A DNA stretch of 22,969 nucleotides from Gonium pectorale (GCA_001584585.1 LSYV01000003.1:3722578-3745546); one strand, 5' to 3'; shown: positions 1 to 11,595, counted from the stretch's first letter. Translations and numbers: made by a program. The notes: generated from the sequence alone by a model not told the origin.

Positions 1-284
<284 letters not shown>

Positions 285-330
285 GCCTCGCCTGTGGGCT
301 GCGCTCAGTGGGGCCGTGCCACTAAAACCC

Positions 331-346
331 GGTGTTTCTCAACACC
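331..346 (+). terminator. Histone mRNA 3' stem-loop
   Basis: The bases GGTGTT-TCTC-AACACC form a perfect 6-bp stem with a 4-base loop 47 bases after the H3 stop codon, preceded by an A-rich/C-rich flank. This is the conserved palindrome used for 3' end formation of replication-dependent histone mRNAs in Chlamydomonas and Volvox. Confidence 0.93.
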
Positions 347-486
347 ACCTTTCAGGGTCTTTACTCGATGCAGACACATTGCTGCGAGTCAGCTTTCTGG
401 ATTCGGGGACCAACATTGCGGGGAAGTACGGGGTTACACGGCCGTTTACCGCATGTTGTTTGACAGTACTCGGGCATAATCATTTC

Positions 487-491
487 TTACA
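487..491 (-). terminator. Probable TGTAA poly(A) signal of the CstF-77 gene
   Basis: Volvocine algae use TGTAA as poly(A) signal. On the minus strand one lies here, about 220 bases after the CstF-77 stop, and a second at 434-438. If used, the CstF-77 3' UTR ends roughly 80-150 bases from the histone stem-loop. The stretch 347-709 otherwise shows no coding signal; it is the shared 3' region of two convergent genes. Confidence 0.5.
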
Positions 492-709
492 GTGTTAACC
501 TCCAAATCCGAGCACCTGCCCCCTGTCCTTCTGGCCACTCGAACACCGCAACGCACTGCGCCAAACACTCAACAGCGTGCCCGACGGCCAAACACATAAG
601 GCCTCATGATGCTCATGCAGACCTCCATGTCCATGCGAGTCACGAACGTTGAAAGCCGCAGGTTGGGGCCACAGCGCGCCCAGTCATGAGTGGCTGTGAG
701 CTAGGATTG

Positions 710-3700
710 TCATTGGTCCATCCGCCGTCGCAGACGCTGGTGGTACAGGTCCCGTCCTCCCCCGTAGCCGTTGTCGTAGCCGTCCTCCTCGTCACCCTCA
801 TCTGCGGGGCGCAGGGAGCGGCGAGGGAGAGTTACGGACCAGTGCACGTTGGATGTTGGATGTCCGCAACGTCGTCGATATGTGATGCCGCTAAGTCTTC
901 ACCAGAGCTTCTCGTCATGACGAGCACTAGCAAGAGCTTTTGGCGACAGGGAGGCGGACTCACTGTGATCATAGCCGTACTGGAATCGCCGTTTCCCGTA
1001 GTCATCTGGGGGCATCGGCCCACCGTCGCCGTACGGCTCTCCAGGCCCGTGATACCCGCGAGGTGACCCGGGACCGTACCCGTACGGCCCCGGCGGGCCA
1101 CCGTACGGCGGGCCGGCCGGTTCTGACCTGCAAAGGTAAACCGAGGAAAGAAGGCAAGGCTCAGTGACTCAGGACACGTATGGCCAATTTGGCCTCCTTG
1201 CTCTGTTCCGCATGGAGTACCAGCAACACTATGATACATGTATAACTATTGCAGCTCTTGTTTTGGCCACTTCCCGGCCCGTATGGACTTGTTACTTGTA
1301 GGTAGCGCGCCTACAACGTGTTATATAATACCAACAACACAATGCCTGCCCAGCGACACTTGCTGTTGTTGTCGAATGTTCATGCTGACCTGGTCTCGAC
1401 CTCACCCCTTCCAAGTCTAGCCCCCTATCCCATCCGCCATTGCGCAAACACGGACAGGGGCTACCGTGTCTGAGGCACCCAAGGCCGTGCGCACCTGCCG
1501 TAGTGCGGCGGCGGCTCCTGCATGGGGTGGTGCGGAGGCTGGTGCGAGTGCGGGTAGGGCGGCTGGTCCATGGGCGGCGGCGGCCCCTGCGGCTGCGACA
1601 TGGCCGCCAGGGTCTTGCCAGACTCCAAATCCAGGCACACCTGCTCAGCGGCAGAGGGCGGCAAGGTTGAAGCGCAGTGATGGAAGGCCGCGGGTGGGCT
1701 CTTGGCACATGAACCGCCCACCTACGGGGGGCGGCGCTGCCCCTCGCTCTAGTACTGCCGGTCACACCCACAGGCACACACTCGACAAAGCAGTGGACTC
1801 GGCACTCGCCAGAGCAACACATGGCGCGGGGCAGTAGCGTTAAGCAGCTAGCGGTTAGCGTCTGCAGCACAAGACGCACGCGCCCGCCTGCAACCTTCGC
1901 CAAGCCGCACCTGCAGCACGGTCCCCGCGGTGAGGTCCATTGTGAGGAGCGCCTCGATTACCTGGTCCACGTCCGGCACGATGCCCTCCACCGCCTGGGC
2001 ATTTCGGGACGTCAGGGTACAGCAGGGTACAGCGACTGAAGCGGTGTTGGGTCAGAAACGCGTGTGGCCGGCTCTCAAGCCGTAATTACTTCTCGCATGT
2101 TTGTAGGTTCTTCCCACCTGCCGGAAAGGAACCCATACAAGGAATGCAACACAGCAAGTCCCAACGCCACGAACACAGCCCCGCGGTGCAAGGGCAGGCA
2201 AGCCCCCACGCGTGCCCCACCTGAGGCGGTGGCAACGAGTTGATGAAGAGCCCAAGCTGCGGCGGTAGCTGCTTGAGGGGCTGCGGCTCCTGCCCGCCCG
2301 AGGCGCCCGCGGGGTTGGTGTAGGCAGAGGGCGGCCGGATTGAGGAGCCGGGCGGGCCGCCGGGGCCGCCGACTGACTCGCTGCTGGTCCCGGCGGGCAG
2401 CCCCAGCAGGCGCCGCAGGTCGGTTGGCGAGCGGAGCAGGTTGAAGTCACGCCTGCAGCACAAGCGGCAGTGGGGCAGGCGCACGGACGCGGATGGGTGT
2501 GGGCGGGGGCCAGGGAGGCACCACAGACCGCTGCCGTGTGGGGCAACACCGCAGTAAAGTGCCTGGCCCCGACGGCGCAGAATACTTCGACAATAAACAG
2601 CAAAATACCGCAGTGCTGTGCAGCGACGCAACTGCGCCCACTCCTGGGTCAGTGCACATGAGCTGCAACTCGCACCGGTTCGATACAACCTCCCCCATCT
2701 CCACCCACCGTATGAGCGGCAAGGCTGCCCTCAGCTGGTCCGCCTCCTCGCCTTTCAGGGCCGCCAGCGCCCTCCGCTCCACCTCGAGTACCGATGCCAA
2801 GTCGCCAGCCTGCAGGACTCCGCAACCCATCAATAAAAGGTAACTCGGGCTCCAAAAAAGAAATCGATCGCATGCACCACCACTACCACCACCACCGGCA
2901 TGGTTGAGAGCACAGAATCATGTTTGGTCTTACGCGCTACACAGTGGTGCACATGCTGACCGCATACGACGTTGGGGCCGCGGTGTGGTGGGATGCGAAG
3001 GCGAAAGGGTCCAGGAGGGGCAACGCCAGTGCATCCAAGGCCGCCCCGGCCCGCCTCACCGTTCCCTCGAATGCGAGGTACCGCTGCCACAGCGCCACGC
3101 AGCGCGCGTTGGCCTCATCCGCCAGCACACGGGCCAGCAGCGCCCGGGCGTTGTCCACGTCGCCCAGCCCTGCACACCGACACGCGCGGACGCCGACGGG
3201 GCTCACGAGAGTCCCAGGGAAGTGAGAAGACTGGAAGGCGTCCTCAGTAGAGAAGCCGGAGGCACATGTCAGCCCTATCCGTCGAAGGCTGAGCGGCGAA
3301 AGACCCCCACCATCCAAAGAAGGGGGCCCCACGCACCCAACCGTACGCGCCCAGCCACAAGCCGGCACCGGAGCTCGCCCAGTTCTTCCTGCGAGCTCCC
3401 TCACCGGATTCTAGTGCACCAGCTGCGCACCCTGCTTTCGCGCCCCTAACTCAGAATGTCATAGCATTGCCCCGCCGGCCCTCGCCCTCGCCTGCGGCTC
3501 CCTCCTCACCGCACAAGAGATCCAGGTAGGCCATGATGTAGTGCGGCTCCCGGAAGATGCGCGGGTCCTCAAGACCCTTCTCGAACACGTTGCGGGCAGC
3601 CGCCGCGTCGCGCCCGCGCCGCCACTCCAGCAGCGCCGCATCCGAGTACAGCCGCCAGCAGCCGTAGTCGGTGGAGGGCAGCGCCTGCTGCCACTTGCGG

Positions 3701-6700
3701 GCGCGGAGGAAGAGCTGGCGGCGCGACGAAGAGTGGGGAGGGGCAGGGTGTTAGGGGCGTGGGTGCGTGTCCGCTGGGTGTAAGTCGTAACCTGGCAGGT
3801 AGGAAGCGAGGAAGAAGGGCCACTGGACAAACGCAGCCAGTGCAGGAGTCGCACTGCGCGCGTCCGAATGTGCGTGGTCGGAATGGCCTTCCGTCGCGCG
3901 ACACTTGGCACCCCACACATCCCCGCAGACCGGCCTCGCCCCGACGCGGCAGCCCCGTACGAAAACCCGTCCCTCGCCACCATACTTCCCTCGACCTCCT
4001 CCCCCGCACGCCGGCTTCACCCCGAGATCAAAGCCTGCCACCCATACTCCATCACAACGAACCTGAGTGCACCGCCACCAACTCTGCCACCGCCGCTGCC
4101 TCCCTGACACCCATGGCCCGCCCCCAGGGCTGTCGTAGGCCCCATTACACGCCTCACCTTTCTGCTGTGGAAGTCCCCCTCCACCCGCCGGAGCAGCTGG
4201 ATGTACTGCGTCCACACCAGCTCCCCCTGCTCGGCGCTCAGCGGCAGCAGGGGCCCCACCTCCGAGGCGGGCAGCGACCCGCGGCTCACAGCCGTTTGCT
4301 GCTCAAGGTTGATGGCAAGGCCCTCGTAGATGGCCACCGCCTGAGGCGCAATGTCGGAGCCAGGTATTGCTGTTTTCATCTCCCAAACACCACACCGCCT
4401 CCTTTTGTGATGGGGCTACTGCAAGGTCTCGGGCCGCGCTAGGCACACGCGGTGCACAACCGTAGACACTAGGAGCCGAGGTGGTGTACATGCCGAGCAC
4501 CGATTACGCCGGCCCTTGCCACATCTCGCCTGTGCCCATGCCTCGACCCCACGGTTTACTGAACCCGTCACCCGTGCCTTGCCTGCTCAGGCCGCCCGGT
4601 GCGCTCGTGCATGTCCGCGGCCAGGAAGCGCAGTTGCAAGCACTGGGGCAGCGCCGCCTGGCCCTTGGTGAGCGTGCTGGAGGCGGCTTCGGGGCGGCCG
4701 CAGGCGACGTGCCACTCCGCAAACTCCAGCCAGAACTGTGGGGCAGGGCGCGGCGGTTCACGGTTCCCGGGAAAGCGCCACTCCCGCATGCTGAATCACA
4801 CCAAGGGACACGCAGCGCAACGAATCTCCGCCCCACCTCCCCTGTCCCCTGTCGGCCCCACAATGCCCCGCATCCTCACCACGTTGCTGTGTCCCCTCTT
4901 CCCCGCCTTGTCGATTTTCCCACGATTTCCCCGGAGATGCACGCCCAACCAACCTCCGGGAAGTGAAGGAAGCATATGAGCGCCTGATCGAAGGCCAGCG
5001 ACACGCGAGACTGGAGCACGGCGGGTTCCAAGCCCTGTGGACAGAACCGTGGGACGGGGCGAACCCCAGTTGCCGCGTCCGCAGGCGTGCTTAAGAGCAC
5101 GGAAAAAATGGATGGTCGGCAGCTCTAAGGACAAGCTTCGTATGATACACGAGGTACGTTGTCGCAGATTTAACAGCAATGCCTACTAGCCATGGCCAGG
5201 GTGGAAGACTTTCGCACAGCAGGCCCTAGCAGACGACTGCCCGTACGCAGTTCGCAGAGCCTGTTCCGCATTCAACGTGATCAGCAGGCCGTTGTAACAA
5301 CTCCGCATGACCCCGCCCGAAATTCCACATGAAAGGACAATCGGCCCTGCCCACGACGCGGCTGCCACTGCGACCCCCTCGGGCCGGTGTCTGCCACCCC
5401 TTGCCGGCACCTCCCAGCTGTGCCTGCAAAGCCGGGCGACAACGCCAGCCGCCTACTCGCGCGCAGGTCCGCACCTGCGGGTTGGTCCGCTCGTACACCA
5501 GGTACTCGCGCCACAGCTGCGCCTGCTGCTCCTGCAGGAGGCCGCCTTTGCCGGCGGGGAGCGGCCACAGCGCGTAGCTCAGGGCCTGGTGGGGGAGGAG
5601 CGGGGAAGGAGCTGTAAAAGGACTCGTGCATTTGCAGGTTTGCGCGAAGCCCCTGAACGCAATCCTTCCCATCCCCACCCTGCAAGGATGCCCCATGTAA
5701 CCCAGCGACCAAGCACCTCACCGCTGCGCGCTTACGCCGCTCCCGGTACACTGCCTTGGCTGACTGATAGCGCGGAGACCACTCGTCTAGTACCTGCGGG
5801 GCGGTTTGCAGTGGGAGCTGAGGTTGGCCAGCAACAACGCGAAGGCGCATACGGGTAACTGCTGCACACGTTACAGCCTGGACATCATCTCGAGGCTGCG
5901 AAAGGCTGACCGCGCGTGAGCTGCAATTCCACGAGCGGGACATTGGTGGTGTGGCATGGCGTTTTAACCCCAGAGCGGCGCTGTGCGGCCACATAAGAGG
6001 CAGATAAACATGCGGGACTCACTATGCGGTGGGAATCAGCCGATGTGCGCACGGGATGGAAAGGGGCGCATGCCGGATAGTTGCCCACCGTTATGCTGGG
6101 TAAAAGGGGCAGCCCCCCAAAACGTACTCATTGTCGCACGGCGTTTTAACCCCTGGGCGGTTCCGGATTGCCGCATGGAGGTAGATAAAACGTGCCAAAT
6201 ACGCTCTTGGGTGGGAATCAGCCGATGTGCGCACGGGTGAAAATGGCGCACGCCGGATAGTTGCCCACCCGCAAAGCTGGATGGACGGAGAAGCCCTCCT
6301 AAGCTAGTACATTGTCGCACGGCGTTTTAACCCCGGTGCGGTTTCGTGTTGCCGCATGGAGGTAGATAAAACGTGCCGAATACGCTCTTGGGTGGGAATC
6401 AGCCGATGTGCGCACGGGTGAAAATGGCGCACGCCGGATAGTTGCCCACCCCGCCGCAAAGAGACTCAGTGACACAGGCAGTGCGTTGAGTACTTGTCAC
6501 AAGCCGTTTTAGCCCCGGGGCGGTTTCATTATGCCGCGCAGGAGGCAGATAAATCTTGCGGAATTCACTCTCCGGTGGGAATCAGCCGAGGCGCCGACGA
6601 ATTGGGCAGCGCGCCGGATAGTTGCCACACCGGTGCGGCTCTCGGCGGAGGGCCAGCCGACGAGACAGGCCTGCAAACTTTGCAGTTGGCAAAAGCAAGC

Positions 6701-8562
6701 GTGTCGCACGGCCTTGGCACCCCGGTGCGGGGCGGTGTTGGTACACCACCCTTATCGCTGAGCTGGCCAGCTCCCAGCCTTGCATGCCCTGCCTTGCCCG
6801 CCCCAAACCCTGCGCCATGGCCCATTACCCGCACCTTCTTGGCAAACTGCTTGCTGGGCCCGTCGTTTTCAAACCGCTGGTAGTCACGCCACAGCCCGTC
6901 CAGGTGGTGGTGAGGCACCGTCACGGCCCGCTGGTACACGCGCCGCACCGCCGCCATGCGCGCCTGGTCCTCCTGCCCAGCGACCGCCTGCGGAAGCGCG
7001 AAGGGGGGGGAATAGGTTAAAGGCGTGGGCAGCGGAAGGCCGAGGGCGTCGGGAGCGAAGCGAGGGGGCGCCGTGCCGCAAAGCCGTCGCGAGATCCAGT
7101 GACGCCCGACAGGTCTCCCCTGAAGCTCATCATAATGGAACAACACCATGATGGCGACAACGGGTGTTTATGGCGGCGGCTCCCCGATGAGGCCCCTTGC
7201 ACCCTTCTTTCCTCTCCTCCACTCCTTCCGGCACCGGCCGCCCGCCCGCCTTGCGCCCCCCCCCCCGCCCACCTGCGGGAACAGCGCGGCGAACTCGGGC
7301 GAGCCCGGCTTGGCCTGCTGCAGCAGCTGGATGGCGTCCTGCCAGAAGGGCCCCGAGTTGATGTCCTGCCCCACCACGTCCAGCGTGAAGTCCAGCGCGT
7401 TGCGGACCTCCACCACGCTCTCAGAACCCTTGCCTGTGGGTAGATGGGATGCAGTCACAAAGGTGAGTTGCCGGCCTGGTTGCTTGCATGCCGGACTGCA
7501 TTGTTTGCTGCCTGGTGGTGATGCGATGCGCTCGCGGTGAGCGTCAGACCCGCAGACCAACAGAGGCAGCGATCCGACAGCATGGGTGCGGCTACGGAAG
7601 ACGCATCCCTGGGGCCAGGAGACGGGGAGTGTATGCCATTCGTCGGCACACCAGTGCATTCGTTGAAACGCAACTGACTGCGGTGTAGAGACGAGGGTCC
7701 GGGCCACAGCCGCCGCCAGCCGCCGCCAGCCGCCAACCTATGGGCTTGTGTGGCAACACGCTGCCAACAAGTCCTGCTCCACGAATTCCAGGCCCCCAAG
7801 CCGCAGCGCACGCCAGGCGCCTCTCCCGCATGCCCAGATGCACTCACTCTTGTTTGACCGGCGTATGAATTTCATGTACAGCGACCAGAGCTCCAGCGAG
7901 GGCACTGACATGAGGCAGCGCTGAAAGACCACCTTGAGGCCCGCCAGGTTGCCAGCAGCCAGCTCCAGCTCGGCATACTTGCACCAGACGTCGGCCTGCC
8001 GGGGCCAGCCAGAGCGACGCTCATCGCAGTTTCCATGCCTCTCGTTGCTCGGGTCCCCGTGGGTGGGAAAGGCGCGCACCTTGGTAGGGAAGGCGGATAC
8101 CAGCTCCTCGTATATTGCGCGCGATTCATCAGTCATAGGGAGCAACTTGAGCTCATCCCAGGCCTGGTCCCAGGCCGTCACGTCATACACATCCTGCGCT
8201 GCCTTGGCGCGGAGCTGCCGCACCTGCGAAAGGGTCCAGCATAGCGTGCCAAAACACACACGTGCCCTTAAGGGGAGGGCCACAGCAGCCAGCGCGGAGG
8301 CACAGCCCCGCCGCCTACTCATGCGAGAGCACTATAACCCTTACACCTCGGCAGCACGCCGACAGCCATCCCAAGGCACGACCTTCTGTGATCGGAAGTC
8401 ACTCGCCAGCTGTCAGCCCTCCCAAGGCTCCCTGTGGCTCAAAACGCATACATGTACCGCAATCGCCAAACGCACCCTGTCCAGCAGCTGTCCAGGCGCG
8501 GGCGCGCTCGGCCTCCCGCCGCCCCGCCCCCGGTCCCGGTCTCTGTCTCTGTCACGATCCAT
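710..8562 (-). CDS. CSTF77: Cleavage stimulation factor subunit CstF-77 (Rna14 homologue), 18 exons, 808 aa
   Basis: Scaffold subunit of the CstF complex in pre-mRNA 3' end cleavage and polyadenylation (nucleus). Exons in transcript order: 8562-8476, 8223-8080, 7995-7848, 7433-7273, 6987-6835, 5793-5722, 5585-5475, 5034-4954, 4735-4583, 4340-4158, 3714-3510, 3169-3060, 2809-2709, 2452-2221, 1994-1911, 1640-1495, 1127-964, 801-710; 2427 bases, every junction in phase. HAT repeats fill about residues 30-560, with family blocks VFQRCLMSVPSLELW, VRRVYQRAV, LWRDYQRFE, LWREYLVYERTNP, RVSLAFDQAL and GDLASVLEVERRAL. A Pro/Gly-rich tail follows (residues 570-790), ending in DLYHQRLRRRMDQ, which resembles the animal C-terminal tail. 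The start is the only suitable ATG, followed by an RD-dipeptide run and an RG-rich stretch. Most donors are GTGAG/GTGCG; intron 9 (4582-4341) needs a GC donor (CAG|GCAAGG). Intron 5 contains a tandem repeat array. Slightly longer than human (717 aa) because of the tail. Confidence 0.95.
5951..6702. repeat. Tandem array of a ~182-bp repeat in CstF-77 intron 5
   Basis: Four head-to-tail copies start at 5951, 6133, 6314 and 6496 (units of 182, 181, 182 and about 207 bases); a short fifth start, GTCGCACGGC, is at 6703. Each begins GTCGCACGGCGTTTTAACCC or a variant and carries a central block starting GGTGGGAATCAGCCG and ending GGATAGTTGCCCACC. The two middle copies are nearly identical over the central block; the first and last are more diverged. 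The block is bounded by GGTGGG and CCCACC, which are inverted. Reading frames here are not conserved as protein. It lies wholly within the 1,041-base intron 6834-5794. Confidence 0.9.
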
Positions 8563-9308
8563 GCCTACTATACGATCATATGCTACATCGGAATTGTTGC
8601 TGTGGCGCAGCGGGATGGTTAGGGAGAGGCGATGGCCACAGCCAGCAGAGGGTGTGCGTTGTTTCAGTCGATCAGGTGCCTAACATTGATGGACATGATC
8701 TTGTATAGGGAGTTTGGAGCGAGCAGCAAGGCCAACGACGTACGACATTTATGTTCCCCTTGTTACTCCTCTCTATGGTTCAATGTCTTTATCAGGCGTG
8801 GCACCTCATTCTGCTAGAATCGTCGATTCTCAGTTGCTTGTTCGCACTACCCATATAAGTCTTTGAAGAACACGTTCGTGAAAGCTCACATACAGCCATT
8901 AGTATCATGATGGACGGTCCCACTTAGTTTTACTGGACGTCCTGGAGCTGCATCGGTTTCGCTGGCAGGAGCTCGCGCAGCAGGTGGGTTCTCGCCCTTT
9001 GCCTTCTACAATGTGTTGAAGCAAGCGGACAGCCAATGTATTTAGGGCCACACGGGTGCATTACGGCCTGGGGGACGCGTCGTGCGGCATGTCGATGCCC
9101 GAGATGTCTAGCGCAACCCAGTGAGTGCCATCCCCAAGCCTGAGACTGCATTCTATCCCTCCCTTACGCAGAGCAACTACCGGAGTGTGCGGCCGTGTGC
9201 ATTGGGGCCACGCCGTAGCTCCTCACTGTGAACGGGGCGCGTAACCCGCACACCACACGCCGTATACCGCGGCGCAGCCTAGGATAGCCTTCCAGCAACG
9301 GTGACAGC
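8563..9308. promoter_or_regulatory. Divergent intergenic region between CstF-77 and ODA6
   Basis: 746 bases without a convincing ORF separate two divergent start codons, so it must hold both promoters and 5' UTRs. A TATA-like ATATAAG is at 8853-8859 on the plus strand, about 450 bases before the ODA6 ATG. A 5' UTR intron for ODA6 cannot be excluded (CTTCCAG at 9290-9296 could be an acceptor). No other element is recognised. Confidence 0.5.
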
Positions 9309-11003
9309 ATGGAGATTTACCACCAGTACATCAAGCTGCGCAAGCAGTTTGGGAGATGGCCCAAGTTCACGGATGAGGGCAGCGAAATGTTGGCGGACAT
9401 CCGGCCCAATGAGGACCACGGGAAGGAGTACATACCCCGCAATCCGGTCACAACCGTCACGCAGTGCGTGCCGGAGATGTCGGAGCACGACGCCAACACC
9501 AATGCTGTGATCCTGGTCAACAAGGCTATGAGTCACGTGGAGGGTGGGTGGCCCAAGGATGTGGATTACACGGAGGCCGAGCACACCATCCGCTATCGCA
9601 AGAAGGTGGAGAAGGACGAGGACTACATCAAGACCGTGGTGCAGCTAAGCGTTTCTGTGGAGGACCTCATAAAGCAGAACAACGCGGTGGACATTTACCA
9701 GGAGTACTTCACCAACGTCACGATGGACCATACGTCCGAGGCGCCGCATGTCAAGACCGTGACGGTGTTCAAGGACCCCAGCCACATTAAGCGCAGCGCC
9801 TCGTACGTCAACTGGCATCCCGACGGCTCGGTACCCAAGCTGGTGATCGCCTACTCCATCCTACAGTTCCAGCAGCAGCCCGCTGGCATGCCGCTGAGCA
9901 GCTACCTTTGGGACGTCAACAACCCCAACACGCCCGAGTACGAGATGATCCCCACCAGCCAGATCTGCTGCGCCAAGTTCAACTTAAAAGACAACAACGT
10001 CATCGGCGCCGGGCAGTACAATGGCCAGATGGCTTACTTTGACGTGCGCAAGGGCAATACGCCGGTGGAGGCGACGCCCATTGACTTCAGCCACCGCGAT
10101 CCCATCTATGACTTCGCCTGGCTGCAGTCCAAGACCGGTACCGAGTGCATGACCGTCTCCACCGATGGCATGGTCTACTGGTGGGACATCCGCAAGCTGA
10201 GCGAGTCGGTGGAGAGCATGCCGCTGCGGGAGAAGAACAGCGAGACGACCGTTGGCGGTGTGGTGCTTGAATATGACACCAACGCTGGCCCCACCAACTT
10301 CATGGTGGGCACGGAGCAGGGCCAGATCTTCTCCTGCAACCGCAAGGCCAAGAACCCCGTTGATCGTGTCAAGTACGTGCTCAGCGGCCACCACGGGCCC
10401 ATCTACGGCCTGCGGCGCAACCCCTTCAACAGCAAGTACTTCCTGAGCATTGGGGACTGGACGGCGCGCGTGTGGGTGGAGGACACGGCTGTCAAGACGC
10501 CCATCCTCACCACCAAGTACCATCCCACCTACCTCACCGGCGGCACCTGGTCTCCCTCGCGCCCCGGCGTCTTCTTCACCATCAAGATGGACGGCGCCAT
10601 GGACGTATGGGACTTGTACTACAAGCACAACGAGCCGACGCTCTCGGTGCAGGTCTCCGACCTGCCGCTCACATCCTTCGCAGTGCAAGAGTCGGGCGGC
10701 ACGGTGGCGGTGGGCACCAGCGACGGCTGCACGTCCATCCTGCACCTCAGCCAGGGTCTGTCGGAGCCGGCGCCCAACGAGAAGTCCGCCATCAGCGCCA
10801 TGTTTGAGCGCGAGCAGACGCGGGAGAAGAACCTGGAGAAGGCGATCAAGGAGGCCAAGGTGAAGGCACGCAAGGAGCTGGCGCGCAAGGACGAGGTGGC
10901 GGACCACGTAACGGAGCAGCAGCTGCGGCAGCTGGAGGATGAGTTCTTCCGTGCCACCAACATGTCGGGGCCAGCGTCGGAGCGTGGGGCGGATGGGGAA
11001 TGA
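9309..11003 (+). CDS. ODA6: Outer-arm dynein intermediate chain IC2 (IC69), intronless, 564 aa
   Basis: Intermediate chain of the ciliary outer dynein arm, involved with IC1 and light chains in arm assembly and attachment to the doublet microtubule. The protein starts MEIYHQYIKLRKQFGRWPKF and is collinear over its whole length with Chlamydomonas IC2/IC69 (567 aa from memory). An N-terminal region (1-150) precedes a WD40 propeller (about 155-485) with recognisable blades around residues 163 (YVNWHPDGS), 261-297 (IYDFAWLQ to WWDIRK), 358-392 (GHHGPIYGLRRNP to ARVWVED) and 405-438 (GGTWSPSRPGVF to VWDLYY). A charged coiled-coil follows at about 498-547. The short C-terminal tail is divergent. 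The whole CDS is one open frame with no intron, unlike its neighbours with 1, 7 and 17 introns. The start agrees with the known protein; the context GACAGCATGG is reasonable. It is divergent from CstF-77. Confidence 0.98.
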   Translation: MEIYHQYIKLRKQFGRWPKFTDEGSEMLADIRPNEDHGKEYIPRNPVTTVTQCVPEMSEHDANTNAVILVNKAMSHVEGGWPKDVDYTEAEHTIRYRKKVEKDEDYIKTVVQLSVSVEDLIKQNNAVDIYQEYFTNVTMDHTSEAPHVKTVTVFKDPSHIKRSASYVNWHPDGSVPKLVIAYSILQFQQQPAGMPLSSYLWDVNNPNTPEYEMIPTSQICCAKFNLKDNNVIGAGQYNGQMAYFDVRKGNTPVEATPIDFSHRDPIYDFAWLQSKTGTECMTVSTDGMVYWWDIRKLSESVESMPLREKNSETTVGGVVLEYDTNAGPTNFMVGTEQGQIFSCNRKAKNPVDRVKYVLSGHHGPIYGLRRNPFNSKYFLSIGDWTARVWVEDTAVKTPILTTKYHPTYLTGGTWSPSRPGVFFTIKMDGAMDVWDLYYKHNEPTLSVQVSDLPLTSFAVQESGGTVAVGTSDGCTSILHLSQGLSEPAPNEKSAISAMFEREQTREKNLEKAIKEAKVKARKELARKDEVADHVTEQQLRQLEDEFFRATNMSGPASERGADGE

Positions 11004-11590
11004 GCGCGGTGTGAAGTGGGAGCCAGTGCGGGGTGAAAGGAAGGCAAAGGCATTGAAGGGTTGGCGAGCGGGCGTGGTCTTGTGGGCACCGGCAGAGCCC
11101 GTGGTTTCGCGGCGTTTGGGGCCGTTAGGTGCTCTGCAAGGAGTGCAGGGCATAGACGACGTGGGGGGCCGGAGCAGCTGGATCGGCAATTTGCAGGGAA
11201 GGGACTCGTGACACGCGTCGCATGACTTAACAATGGCTTGGGGCGCGTGAACAGCATAACGGCACATGTACAGTGCACTTGGACTGCGGAGGCGGACTGC
11301 GCGTGCCTGCCACAGTGCCCTTTTTGCGTGCGCTCGTGCTATGGCAAGCGGGCGGTTCAACTACAATTAACTCGCATGAGCCTGCGTGATCTGGGCCTCG
11401 TTGGCCGCATTAACATGCCGGTGCAATGGTCATGGCCTTGTGTAGGGATTGGGTAAGGCATACGCGCTGTGCCTTCAGCTGCGGGCATCACGCCTCTGCA
11501 GAGGTTGGCGCCAAGGCTGCATGTAGTGGTTGTGCAGCGGTGCGTGTCCAGTGTGCGCCAGCTGTCAGACAGTGAGTTTGGGACAGGTGC

Positions 11591-11595
11591 TGTAA
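11591..11595 (+). terminator. Probable TGTAA poly(A) signal of ODA6
   Basis: First TGTAA found on the plus strand after the ODA6 stop, giving a 3' UTR of about 600 bases, a normal size for this lineage. The stretch 11004-11590 has no recognisable coding content. Confidence 0.55.

Noticed and set aside
1292..1903. 203-codon minus-strand frame and several overlapping plus-strand frames
   Set aside because: They cross a real CstF-77 exon (1640-1495) in the wrong frame and extend through both flanking introns. The Arg/Pro-rich composition is typical of GC-rich shadows.
8603..8670. tRNA-like A-box (GTGGCGCAGCGGGATGGTTA)
   Set aside because: No B-box, no acceptor stem and no cloverleaf can be formed downstream; the similarity is limited to the D-arm region.
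9984..11360. 458-codon open frame on the minus strand opposite ODA6
   Set aside because: It is a codon-bias shadow. The plus strand encodes a highly conserved dynein chain here, and the antisense frame is low-complexity (A/R/H/L-rich) with no family resemblance.
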